From: Pseudomonadota bacterium
GTDB lineage: Bacteria > Pseudomonadota > Alphaproteobacteria > Rhizobiales > Xanthobacteraceae
Assembly: GCA_023391175.1 (NCBI GenBank)
Contig: JAEWBL010000397.1
Coordinates: 1-9,947, forward strand
Length of the DNA: 9,947 nt
Direction of reading: 5' to 3'
The notes beneath the pieces are model-generated. The model searched no databases, was not told the DNA's origin, and saw nothing but the letters and a program-made list of their open reading frames with translations. The position numbers and the translations under genes are program-made. Shown piece by piece: positions 1 through 6,831 of this stretch (positions are counted from its first letter, which is position 1; the number at the start of each line of letters is the position of its first letter).

Positions 1-34
1 GAGCGGGGGCGAGGGCCGCCGGGGCGTTCGTCAT
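1..34 (-). CDS. Start of an unidentified gene downstream of fdhE, possibly selA (partial)
   Basis: An ATG lies 8 nt after the fdhE stop on the minus strand. A GAGG overlapping that stop sits 6 nt before the ATG, which is good ribosome-binding spacing. Only 11 codons are visible (MTNAPAALAPA) before the window ends. They show no diagnostic motif. In many proteobacteria the fdhE gene of a selenocysteine formate dehydrogenase operon is followed by selA (L-seryl-tRNA(Sec) selenium transferase) and selB, and the presence of selD and a SECIS here makes selA a reasonable guess. That identity is inferred from context only. Tight spacing suggests co-transcription with fdhE. Confidence 0.45.
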   Translation of the reverse strand, partial: MTNAPAALAPA

Positions 35-42
35 CCCGCGCC

Positions 43-972
43 TCAATAGCCGAGGAGGAAGGGATTGAAGGCGGCGCGCCGGTAGGGGCCTTCCTTCTGC
101 TTGATGTCGAGGGCGAGGCTCGCCACGTCGTCGGCGACGGGATCGAGGCCGTCGTCCTGCGCGAGATAGAACACCTTGGAATAGGCGTGGCAGGTATCGC
201 AGGTCTCGGCCTTCACCGCGCCGTTGCCGCCCTCCACCTCCTGATAGCCGATGCCGGCCGTGGAGCCGCAGGCGGTGCAGCGCACCCGCACGAAATTCCA
301 CAGCGTGCCGCACAAGGCGCAGGCGCAGTAGCGCGCGCCGTGGGAAGTGGGCCAGTTGACGATGAGGCTGCCCACCGGCGGCCCGCCGCAGGTGGGGCAT
401 ACGCCATCGCCCACCGGCACGAGCCTTGTGGCGTCAAGCTCCGACGCGAGGCGGGCGAAATGGGCTTCCAGCGCCGCCGCCACATAGAGGTGCTCGGCCA
501 GCGCTTCTTCCGGGATGGAGGAGGCGAGCACGTTGCGGATCATCTCGCCGCGCGCCACGTCGGAGGCCATGCGCACCCGCTCCAGCGCAGTGCGGGCGGC
601 TTCCGGCTGCTCGATCTTGGTCGCCTCGGCCAGCGCCCGTTCGAACAGGGTGTCGAATGCGGCGTCGGGGGTGAAATGGCTGCGGTCGAGGGGCGGCATC
701 TCGTTGGCGCGGGCGCGCTCGACCCGGGCGGCCTCCACCGGCTCGGGCGCGGGCGTCGCGGCGATGGCGGCGTGCTGCGCCTCGCTGAGGCCGGCGAGGA
801 AGGTGAGATAGGGCGACAGGGGATGGTTCTGCGCCAGATGCCGGAACCGCGCCCCGCGGCGCGCGAACAGGGTCGAGGGGTCCGGCAGATAGGCGAAGGT
901 CGGGGCGGTCACGCCCTCCAGCACGGAGGGATCGGGAATGGGCGCCGACGCGGGGCCGAAGGTACGCGACAT
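43..972 (-). CDS. fdhE: FdhE, formate dehydrogenase accessory protein
   Basis: FdhE is a cytoplasmic rubredoxin-like maturation factor that binds the catalytic alpha subunit of respiratory formate dehydrogenases and is needed for active enzyme. The C-terminal half carries the four hallmark CxxC pairs (CPTC, CALC, CTAC, CDTC) in the family context, with GARYCACALCGTLWNFVRV and CTACGS-GIGY recognisable. The N-terminal half is Ala/Glu-rich helical sequence. I chose the ATG at 972-970 because GAGG lies 6 nt upstream and because it gives 309 residues, the length of E. coli FdhE; an in-frame GTG at 993 would add seven residues without a better site. It sits at the end of the fdnG-fdxH-fdnI group, separated by a 90-nt gap with hairpins, so its expression may be set lower than the structural subunits. 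Identity is secure. Confidence 0.95.
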   Translation of the reverse strand: MSRTFGPASAPIPDPSVLEGVTAPTFAYLPDPSTLFARRGARFRHLAQNHPLSPYLTFLAGLSEAQHAAIAATPAPEPVEAARVERARANEMPPLDRSHFTPDAAFDTLFERALAEATKIEQPEAARTALERVRMASDVARGEMIRNVLASSIPEEALAEHLYVAAALEAHFARLASELDATRLVPVGDGVCPTCGGPPVGSLIVNWPTSHGARYCACALCGTLWNFVRVRCTACGSTAGIGYQEVEGGNGAVKAETCDTCHAYSKVFYLAQDDGLDPVADDVASLALDIKQKEGPYRRAAFNPFLLGY

Positions 973-1015
973 GATGGACCTCACGAACCTCACGGGTCAC
1001 GTGGACGGGCATGAA

Positions 1016-1044
1016 CCTCCCGGTCGCACGCGGCGGCCGGGAGG
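1016..1044 (-). repeat. Intercistronic stem-loop between fdnI and fdhE
   Basis: CCTCCCGG (1016-1023) and CCGGGAGG (1037-1044) form a perfect 8-bp inverted repeat with a 13-nt loop, inside the only sizeable gap of the operon. No U-run follows on either strand, so it is not a classical intrinsic terminator. A plausible role is a 3' stabiliser or processing site that separates the abundant subunit message from fdhE; this is inference. Confidence 0.5.
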
Positions 1045-1062
1045 CCATTATAGAGCCAAGAC

Positions 1063-1761
1063 CTATTCCGCGGGAGTCCCGCGGGTGCCCGACTTGCGGG
1101 AGCCGACCAGCTCGCGGAACCACTTCCTGTGGTGCCGCCACGCCCAGCCGCCCGTCACCTGTCCACGGGTCATGGCGCTGATGGTGCCCTTGACCCAGAT
1201 GGCAGCGTATACGTGGACGATCCACACGCAGATGATCGCCACCGCCGCCAGCGCATGCACCAGAAGCGCGATGCGCTGCTGCTCGATGGTGGTGTAGGAG
1301 GCGAAATAGACCTGCCAGATCACCACGCCCGAGGTGATGAGCACCGCGATGAGCAGGCTCATGCCCCAGAACACCATCTTCTGCCCGGCATTGTACTTGC
1401 CGAGCTCCGGCAGCTTCTCCTCATGGCCGGCGATGACGTCGCGGATGCGGCGCATCCAGGTGCCGTCTTCGCTCTTCCAGAGGTTGGCCTTCCAGAAGCG
1501 CAGGAACATGCCGGCGAAGGAGAAGAAGAGCACGACGCCGATCCAGGGATGGATGGTGCGCGTCATCTGCCCGCCGCCGAACAGGCCGGTGAGGAAGTAG
1601 AGGCTGGGGTGGAACAGGGCGAGGCCCGAGATCGCCAGCAGGATCAGGCTGATGGCCGTCACCCAGTGGTTGATGCGGGCGCCCACCGTGTAGCGGTCCA
1701 CCTGCACCGGGCGACCCGGATGAACCGCGTCGCCTTTCTCCAGATCGTAGGGTGCGCTCAT
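1063..1761 (-). CDS. fdnI: Formate dehydrogenase gamma subunit, cytochrome b556
   Basis: This membrane subunit takes electrons from the beta subunit through two b hemes and reduces quinone. It is 232 residues long with four hydrophobic helices (about 33-50, 73-90, 128-150, 166-190). The four expected heme-ligand histidines are visible in family context: His32 (INHW), His71 (IHPW), His169 (LVHA) and His183 (VHVY). The conserved GKYNAGQK segment lies at about 121-128. The start codon overlaps the fdxH stop as ATGA, with GGAGG 6 nt upstream inside fdxH, so translation is probably coupled. The last codons lie in a perfect palindrome (1068-1084). Compared with E. coli FdnI it has about 14 extra N-terminal residues. 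The N and O isoenzymes cannot be told apart from sequence, so the fdn symbol could equally be fdo. Confidence 0.95.
   Translation of the reverse strand: MSAPYDLEKGDAVHPGRPVQVDRYTVGARINHWVTAISLILLAISGLALFHPSLYFLTGLFGGGQMTRTIHPWIGVVLFFSFAGMFLRFWKANLWKSEDGTWMRRIRDVIAGHEEKLPELGKYNAGQKMVFWGMSLLIAVLITSGVVIWQVYFASYTTIEQQRIALLVHALAAVAIICVWIVHVYAAIWVKGTISAMTRGQVTGGWAWRHHRKWFRELVGSRKSGTRGTPAE
1068..1084 (-). repeat. 17-nt palindrome at the 3' end of fdnI
   Basis: CCGCGGGA-G-TCCCGCGG is a perfect dyad of 8-bp arms around one base. As RNA it gives a 7-bp all-GC stem with a 3-nt loop, ending just before the fdnI stop codon (1063-1065). There is no U-tract downstream. Together with the 1016-1044 stem-loop it puts two strong hairpins between fdnI and fdhE. 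It may protect the upstream message from 3' exonucleases or attenuate read-through. Confidence 0.45.
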
Positions 1762-2714
1762 GAGCGGCCTCCGGACGACAGCTTCTCAGCCGCCAGCTTC
1801 TCGGCGTTCGCCTCGTCTTCCGGCGACACCTTGTTGGCGCCGTTGACGAGGTAATGCAGCGCGCCGGCGAGGGCGGCGAAGCCCATGACGCCGAGGCCCA
1901 CATACTTGGTCACGCCCTTCCACGCCTCGACGATGGGGCTGATGCGCGGATTGTCCGGCAGGCCCGCATAGATCGAGGGTTTGTCGGCGTGCTGCAGCAC
2001 GTACATCACGTGCGTGCCGCCCACGCCGGGCGGATCGTACAGGCCCGCATTCTTGTAGCCGCGGGACTTCAGATCCTTGATGCGGCCCTCGGCCCACTGC
2101 TTCATCTGCGTCTTGGTGCCGAAGACGATGGCCTGGGTGGGGCATGCCTTCTGGCAGGCGGGACCCTGGCCGACCGCCACGCGGTCCGAGCCCAGCGTGC
2201 ACTTGTAGGCCTTGTGATCGACCTGCGAGATGCGCGGGATGTTGAAGGGGCAGCCCTTCACGCAATAGCCGCAGCCGATGCACTTGGCGTGGTCGAAGTC
2301 CACGATGCCGTTGGAATACTGCACGATGGCGCCGGGCGCCGGGCAGGCCTTCAGGCAGCCCGGATCGGCGCAGTGCATGCAGCCGTCCTTGCGGATGAGC
2401 CATTCGAGATTGTCGGTCTCGGGGTTCACCCACTCGGTGAAGCGCATGAGCGTGAACGAAGCGGGCGTCAGGTCCGGCGGGTTGGTGTAGGTGCCGTTGA
2501 AGGTGCCGATCTCCTCATGGAGCTCGTTCCATTCGAGGCACGCCGCCTGGCAGGCCTTGCAGCCGATGCACTTCGACACGTCGATGAGCTTGGCCACCGG
2601 CTCCTTGAACTCGACCTGCGAGGGGGAACCGGAGGCCGAGCGGCGGACGAGGTCCGCATCGCTCAGCTTGGGCGCCACGGGGGCGGTGGTGGGGTTCGGA
2701 ATCGGAGGAAACAT
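1758..2714 (-). CDS. fdxH: Formate dehydrogenase beta subunit, four-cluster ferredoxin-type protein
   Basis: This subunit carries electrons from the alpha subunit through [4Fe-4S] clusters to the cytochrome b subunit. It is 318 residues. Cysteine motifs are at 49/52/55/59 ([11 protein letters not shown]), 112/115/120/124, 145/148/151/155, and an incomplete fourth set at 172/187/191. In E. coli FdnH and FdoH the fourth motif reads KCTLC; here it reads KCTLG, so the expected ligand at residue 175 is glycine (codon 2190-2192, GGC). The family signature [11 protein letters not shown] lies at about 230-240, and one C-terminal membrane anchor at about 271-290 fixes the protein to the periplasmic face. 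The start is supported by AAGGAG 8 nt upstream; the gap after fdnG is 18 nt. Export would be with the Tat-targeted alpha subunit, since it has no signal peptide of its own. Confidence 0.96.
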   Translation of the reverse strand: MFPPIPNPTTAPVAPKLSDADLVRRSASGSPSQVEFKEPVAKLIDVSKCIGCKACQAACLEWNELHEEIGTFNGTYTNPPDLTPASFTLMRFTEWVNPETDNLEWLIRKDGCMHCADPGCLKACPAPGAIVQYSNGIVDFDHAKCIGCGYCVKGCPFNIPRISQVDHKAYKCTLGSDRVAVGQGPACQKACPTQAIVFGTKTQMKQWAEGRIKDLKSRGYKNAGLYDPPGVGGTHVMYVLQHADKPSIYAGLPDNPRISPIVEAWKGVTKYVGLGVMGFAALAGALHYLVNGANKVSPEDEANAEKLAAEKLSSGGRS

Positions 2715-2732
2715 GGCTGGTTCTCCTTTTCC

Positions 2733-5700
2733 TTACGCCACCGGCCCGGTGGAGGGCTCGATGTTGACGAGGAACGCCTTGAACTCCGGCGTCTCGATGT
2801 TCGCGTCACCCACGAACGGGGTGAGCACGTTGGCCGGGAAGCCCTTCTTGGCGGCGCCGACGAAGCCCCAGTGGATGGGGATGCCGACGACGTGGATGGG
2901 CTTGCCGTCCACCATCAGGGGACGGATGCGCTTGGTCACGTAGGCCTTGGCGAAGACGGAGCCCCGCTTCGACCACACGCGGACCCAGCCGGCGTTCTGG
3001 ATCGACTTCTCCTTCGCCAGTTGCTCGGAGATCTCCACGAAGAACTCGGGCTGGAGCACCGAATTCACGTGGTTGTTCTTCGTCCAGTAGTGGAAGTGCT
3101 CGGTGAGCCGGTAGGAGGTCGCCGCATAGGGGAACTCCTTCGACGCCACGTCGGCGAACTGGGCGAAGTCGTCCTTGAACACGCGCGCCACCGGGTTGCC
3201 CCGCACCTTGGGGGCGATCAGGTTGGCGACCGGGCTCTCGAACGGCTCGTAATGCACCGGGAACGGTCCGTCCCGCATCATGCCCCGGGTGAACAGGCGG
3301 GAGACGCCTTCCGGGTTCATGATGAACGGGCCCACATCCTGCGGCTTGGCGGTGGGGGCGATGTCGGGCACGTCGTAGCCCGTCCACTTGGCCCCGTCCC
3401 ACCAGATCAGCTTGCGGGTGTCGTCCCACGGCTTGCCGTCGATGTTGGCGGACGCGCGGTTGTAGATGATGCGGCGGTTCGCCGGCCAGGCGAACGACCA
3501 CTTCAGGTAGGCGCCGGTGTCGTCGGGATCGGAATTGTCCCGGCGCGCCATCATGTTGCCCGCCTCGGTGTAGCAGCCGGAATAGATCCAGCAGCCCGCC
3601 GCAGTGGTGCCGTCGTCGCGCAGCACGCCGAACGTCGGAACCTGCTTGCCCGCCTCAAGGACCTTCTTGGTGGGGTCGTTGGGGTCGAGCACGTCCGAGA
3701 CCACGTAGCCGTTGAGCTCTTTCGCAAGCTCGTCGGGCGAGGGCTCGTGCGGGTCCTTGTAGTTCCACGTCAGGTTGACGATGGGATCGGGGAACGCGCC
3801 GCCGTCCTTCTTGTACATCTCCTTCAGGCGCAGATGGAGCTGCGCCATGATGTAGATGTCCGTCTTGGCCTCGCCCGGAGGGGTCCCGGCGGCCCAGTGC
3901 CATTGCAGCCAGCGGCCCGAATTCACCAGCGAGCCGTTGTCCTCGGCGAAGCAGGTGGTGGGCAGCTGGATGACTTCCGTCTGGATCTTCGACGGATCGG
4001 CCTGGTTGTAGACGCCGTGGTTCTCCCAGAAGCGCGCGGTCTCGGTCTCCAGCGGATCCATGATCACGAGGAGCTTGAGCTTGCCGAGCGCTTCCGCGAG
4101 CTTGGCCTTGTTGGGGAAGGCCTGCAGCGGGTTGAAGCCCTGGCAGAAGTAGATGTTCATCTTCCCCTGCTTCATCATCTCGAACGCGCGCAGGATGTCG
4201 TAAGACGGCACGTCGAGCTTCGGCAGGTAGTCGTAGGCCCAGTTGTTGTCCGCCGTCGCCGACGCACCCCACATGGCCTTCTGGAACGACACGAAGAACT
4301 TCTTGTAGTTCTGCCAGTAGCTCATCTGGTTGGGACGCAGCGGCTTGAAACCGCGCGTCGACATGTAGGCGTTGAAGTCCGGCTCCTTCTCCGTCGGGAT
4401 CGTGAGATAGCCCGGGATCAGGTTGGACATCAGGCCGATGTCGGTGAGGCCCTGGATGTTGGAATGCCCGCGCAGGGCGTTCATGCCGCCGCCGCGCACG
4501 CCGATATTGCCAAGGAGCAGCTGAATCATCGCCATGCAGCGGATGTTCTGCGAGCCCTTGGAATGCTGGGTCCAGCCGAGCGCGTACATGGAGGTCATCG
4601 TCTTGGTGGGCGACGAACACTCCGCCATCATGGACGCCACCTTCAGGAACTTGTCCTTGGGCGTGCCCGTGATGCGCTCGACCATCTCCGGCGTGTAGAC
4701 GGAGACGTGCTGCTTCAGAAGGTTGAAGACGCAGCGGGGATGCTGGAGCGTGTCGTCCACGACCGCATAGCCGTCCGGGCCGATCTCGTAGTCCCAGGTG
4801 GAGCGGTTGTAGTCCCGCTTCATCTCGTCATAGCCCGTGAACAGGCCGTCCTGGTACCCGAAGCCTTCCTTGACGATGTAGCCGACGTTGGTGAACGCCT
4901 TCACATAGTCCCACTGAATCTTGTCGTTCTGGATCAGGTAGTTGATGACGCCCAGCAGGAAGGCGATGTCGGTGCCTTGCCGGATCGGGGCGTAATAGTC
5001 CGCCACCGCGGCCGAGCGCGTGAAGCGCGGGTCCACGACAACGAGCTTGGCGCCACGGGTGGCCTTCGCCTCCGTGACCCACTTAAATCCGCACGGGTGC
5101 GCTTCGGCGGCATTGCCGCCCATGATGACGACCAGATCCGTGTTCTTGATATCGGTCCACGAATTGGTCATCGCGCCACGGCCAAAAGTTGGGCCCAAAC
5201 TGGACACCGTGGGGCCGTGTCAGACGCGCGCCTGATTGTCGAAAGTCAGAATTCCGGTTGAGCGCACGACCTTGTAGGTGGCGAACGCGGTTTCATTGGT
5301 GGTGGCGGAGGCGGCGAGGAAGCCGGTGGTGAGCCAGCGGTTCACCGTCACGCCGTCCTGGTTCTTGGCGATGAAGTTGGCGTCGCGGTCCGCCTTCATG
5401 GCCTTGGCGATCTTGTCGAGCGCCTCGTCCCAGGAAATCTTCTCGAACTTGTCGGAGCCCGCGCGCCGGATCATGGGCTGCTTGAGGCGCTGCTCGGACT
5501 TCACGATGTCGAGCAGGGCCGCGCCCTTCGGGCAGAGCGTGCCGCGGTTGGTGGGGTGGTCGGTGTCACCCTCGATATGGGTGATGTCCGCCTTCTCGCC
5601 CTTGGCGAGATTGCCCTTGGAGAAGATGAGGATGCCGCAGGCCACCGAGCAGTAGGTGCAGGTGTTGCGCACCTCGGTGGTGTTGACGAGGCGGAAGGGC

Positions 5701-5819
5701 TTGATGGTGGAGGCCAGGGCCTCCTCGATGGGACCGAATCCCAACGCGCCCAGCGTCGTTCCCGCCACGCCCGCGCCCGCCGTTTTCAAAAACTGGCGCC
5801 GCGAGAGCTCCATGTTCAT
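2733..5819 (-). CDS. fdnG: Formate dehydrogenase alpha subunit, selenocysteine Mo-bisMGD enzyme
   Basis: This is the catalytic subunit that oxidises formate to CO2 in the periplasm. It reads as 1028 residues when the in-frame TGA at 5220-5222 is decoded as selenocysteine 200 (E. coli FdnG uses Sec196). The local context, FDNQARV-U-HGPTV, matches the family, and the active-site His201 follows directly. Residues 6-12 are a twin-arginine export motif (SRRQFLK). Cys54, Cys57, Cys61 and Cys96 bind the N-terminal [4Fe-4S] cluster, and Lys98 is the conserved relay lysine. Molybdopterin-binding segments such as GWTQHSKGSQNIR and RGGGMNALRGHSNIQG are intact, as is the C-terminal domain. The first ATG is preferred over the one two codons later because GGAGG lies 9 nt upstream of it. 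An automatic pipeline would split this gene at the TGA. The fdo isoenzyme name is equally possible. Confidence 0.97.
5177..5222 (-). promoter_or_regulatory. Bacterial SECIS element with its selenocysteine UGA
   Basis: The TGA is at 5220-5222 on the minus strand. The next seven bases, CACGGCC (5219-5213), pair perfectly with GGCCGTG (5183-5177) to make the base of a hairpin. At the top, GG (5208-5207) pairs with CC (5192-5191), a U at 5206 bulges, GTCC (5205-5202) pairs with GGGC (5196-5193), and the loop is AGUUU (5201-5197). Bulged U, short upper stem and a G/U-rich loop are what SelB recognises in E. coli fdnG and fdhF, where the loops are AGUCU and GGUCU. Codons inside the loop region (AGT, TTG, ACT, TTT) are atypical for this GC-rich gene, as expected if RNA structure constrains them. 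Confidence 0.93.
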
Positions 5820-5844
5820 CGAAGGAAACCTCCGACCTTTCGTG

Positions 5845-5904
5845 CCCCGACCGGGGACGGTTTCGGGCGGCCTTCGGGCCGCTCCGGGGGCTGGATCACC
5901 CAGC
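5845..5904 (-). promoter_or_regulatory. Structured leader of fdnG: three consecutive hairpins
   Basis: Read on the minus strand, GCTGG-GTGAT-CCAGC (5904-5890) is followed by GCGGCC-CGAA-GGCCGC (5882-5867) and CCCC-GGTC-GGGG (5856-5845), then by the GGAGG of fdnG. The middle one is a 6-bp GC stem with a tetraloop; on the plus strand its loop is TTCG. If the promoter at 5913-5941 is used, almost the whole leader of about 85 nt is folded. A role in message stability or translational control is inference. Confidence 0.4.
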
Positions 5905-5912
5905 GTGAGCGG

Positions 5913-5941
5913 ACGGTATTTTGGAACTGGAATGATGTCAA
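5913..5941 (-). promoter_or_regulatory. Candidate sigma70-type promoter for the fdnG operon
   Basis: On the minus strand a perfect TTGACA (5941-5936) is followed after 17 bases by TACCGT (5918-5913). The -35 box and the spacing are ideal, while the -10 box matches the consensus at only three of six positions, as is common for activated promoters. Transcription would begin near 5906, giving a leader of about 85 nt. Confidence 0.4.
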
Positions 5942-5988
5942 TTTAGGCCCGCGCAACTCCGCGTGTTTGAACGAAAATCGCCTTGTTG

Positions 5989-6001
5989 TCGCATGTTGCG
6001 A
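5989..6001. promoter_or_regulatory. Short dyad TCGCA-TGT-TGCGA, possible regulator site
   Basis: Perfect 5-bp arms around three bases, with the T-N11-A form typical of LysR-type regulator boxes. It lies upstream of the candidate fdnG promoter on the minus strand and upstream of the plus-strand gene, a suitable place for an activator of either. No regulator gene is in the window, so the factor is unknown. Confidence 0.35.
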
Positions 6002-6031
6002 TGCCGAAGGCGCCGTGTCCATGCTACCGCT

Positions 6032-6048
6032 TATTCCGTAACGGAATA
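6032..6048. promoter_or_regulatory. 17-bp palindrome TATTCCGTAACGGAATA, probable operator
   Basis: Perfect 7-bp arms (TATTCCG and CGGAATA) around TAA, AT-rich in a GC-rich setting, which makes chance less likely. Its inner 13 bases also fit T-N11-A. The centre is 45 bp from that of the 5989-6001 dyad. It lies in the divergent region and could control either side. I do not recognise the motif as belonging to a specific named regulator. Confidence 0.45.
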
Positions 6049-6249
6049 TGGTTTTGCGGCTCGGCTTGATTGTGCGCTGCCGAAGCGTGGCGGACATCAC
6101 GGAAAGGAGCGTTGACCGCGCTCGTGACCCTGACGCAGAGTGCCGGCGTGAAGGTCGGATCGGCTCCCGCGGGACGGGGCGCACAATCTATCCATCCGGA
6201 TACAGGACTTCCCGCGCCGCTGCATCGCCTGCGGGGCCTCGGGTCCGTC

Positions 6250-6831
6250 GTGCCACGCCCGGCGCGCGGGGCGCTGGCGCTCGCCCTCGTTCTGGTGGCC
6301 ACCCCTCTGTGCGCCGCACCTGCGGCGGAGGAGGAGCGCGCCCCGCCGGGGCTGCTGGCGACCGTCGAGGGCTGGCCGCCCGCTCCCGCGCTCACCCTCG
6401 ATTCGCTCGACGGCGGGGTGGTGAGCCTCGCCGCGGACGCGCCGCCGACCATCGTGCATTTCTTCGCCACCTGGTGCGCGCCCTGCCGCACCGAGCTTCC
6501 CGCCCTCGCCGGTTTCGCCCGCTTGAGCGGCGTGCGCGTGCTGCTGGTGGACGTGGCCGAGCCCGCCGACCGCATCCGCCGCTTCTTCGCCGAGGGAAGC
6601 GCCGGCGCCGCGCCCGGCCCGGTCCTGCTCGACCAGAACCGCGCAGCGGCGCGGGGCTGGGGCGTCAGCCTCCTGCCGGCGAGCTTCGTCGTGATCTCCG
6701 GCCGTCTCGCGCTCGCCCATGAGGGCGAAGTGGACTGGGCCGATCCCGAAACCCCCGCCGCGATCACGGCCGGGGGGGGGGCCTCCACAAGAACCCAGCC
6801 GAAAGAGTTCCAGGGAGAACAGACCCGATGA
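6250..6831 (+). CDS. Exported TlpA-like thioredoxin-fold protein
   Basis: A probable periplasmic thiol-disulfide oxidoreductase. From the GTG at 6250 it has 193 residues: a signal peptide (short basic start, hydrophobic 8-20, likely cleavage near Ala-Pro-Ala 23-25), then a thioredoxin fold with the active site WCAPC (Cys76, Cys79) in the TlpA/ResA context HFFATWCAPCRTELP. The cis-proline is at about 143 (LLPASFVV). The start is uncertain: TTG at 6070 or 6112 and GTG at 6124 or 6148 are in frame. I prefer 6250 because it gives a normal signal peptide, although the ribosome site (GGG, 6 nt upstream) is weak. The stop overlaps the next start as ATGA, so the two are co-translated. The C-terminal tail passes through a run of ten G (6772-6781), so its last 20 residues may be affected by a sequencing or replication slip. 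Substrate unknown. Confidence 0.82.
   Translation: MPRPARGALALALVLVATPLCAAPAAEEERAPPGLLATVEGWPPAPALTLDSLDGGVVSLAADAPPTIVHFFATWCAPCRTELPALAGFARLSGVRVLLVDVAEPADRIRRFFAEGSAGAAPGPVLLDQNRAAARGWGVSLLPASFVVISGRLALAHEGEVDWADPETPAAITAGGGASTRTQPKEFQGEQTR
6772..6781 (+). repeat. G10 homopolymer near the 3' end of the TlpA-like gene
   Basis: Ten consecutive G within coding sequence, the longest homopolymer noticed in the window. One extra G (or two fewer) would shift the TlpA-like frame into that of the following transglutaminase gene and fuse the two proteins. One fewer G would run into a long alternative frame. It could be a slippage-prone site or a sequencing artefact. Confidence 0.6.

Larger units (their letters stand above)
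5820..6249. promoter_or_regulatory. Divergent regulatory region between fdnG and the TlpA-like gene
   Basis: About 430 bases without a convincing gene, and less GC-rich in the 5920-6060 part. From left to right it holds the fdnG ribosome binding site (GGAGG, 5829-5833 on minus), three small hairpins of the fdnG leader, a candidate minus-strand promoter, and two short dyads (5989-6001 and 6032-6048). The stretch 6112-6249 is open in the frame of the downstream gene from a TTG at 6070, but many third positions from 6160 to 6220 are A or T, unlike the flanking genes, so I treat it as mostly untranslated. A TTG or GTG start inside it is not excluded. Confidence 0.6.

Noticed and set aside
1047..1052. 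Perfect TATAAT on the minus strand as a promoter for fdhE
   Set aside because: No -35 box is seen at 16-18 bases and no extended -10, so it is mentioned only as a possibility.
5220..5222. fdnG as a pseudogene broken by a nonsense codon
   Set aside because: The TGA is exactly at the known selenocysteine position, a SECIS follows, and the rest of the gene is intact.
1854..5261. A 1135-codon open frame on the plus strand opposite the formate dehydrogenase genes
   Set aside because: It lies antisense to two certain genes, its product is Arg/His/Val/Leu-rich with no domain, and long antisense frames are expected opposite GC-rich coding sequence.
6066..6070. TTGAT as an FNR-type site
   Set aside because: Only a half-site; the partner ATCAA is missing at the required spacing.
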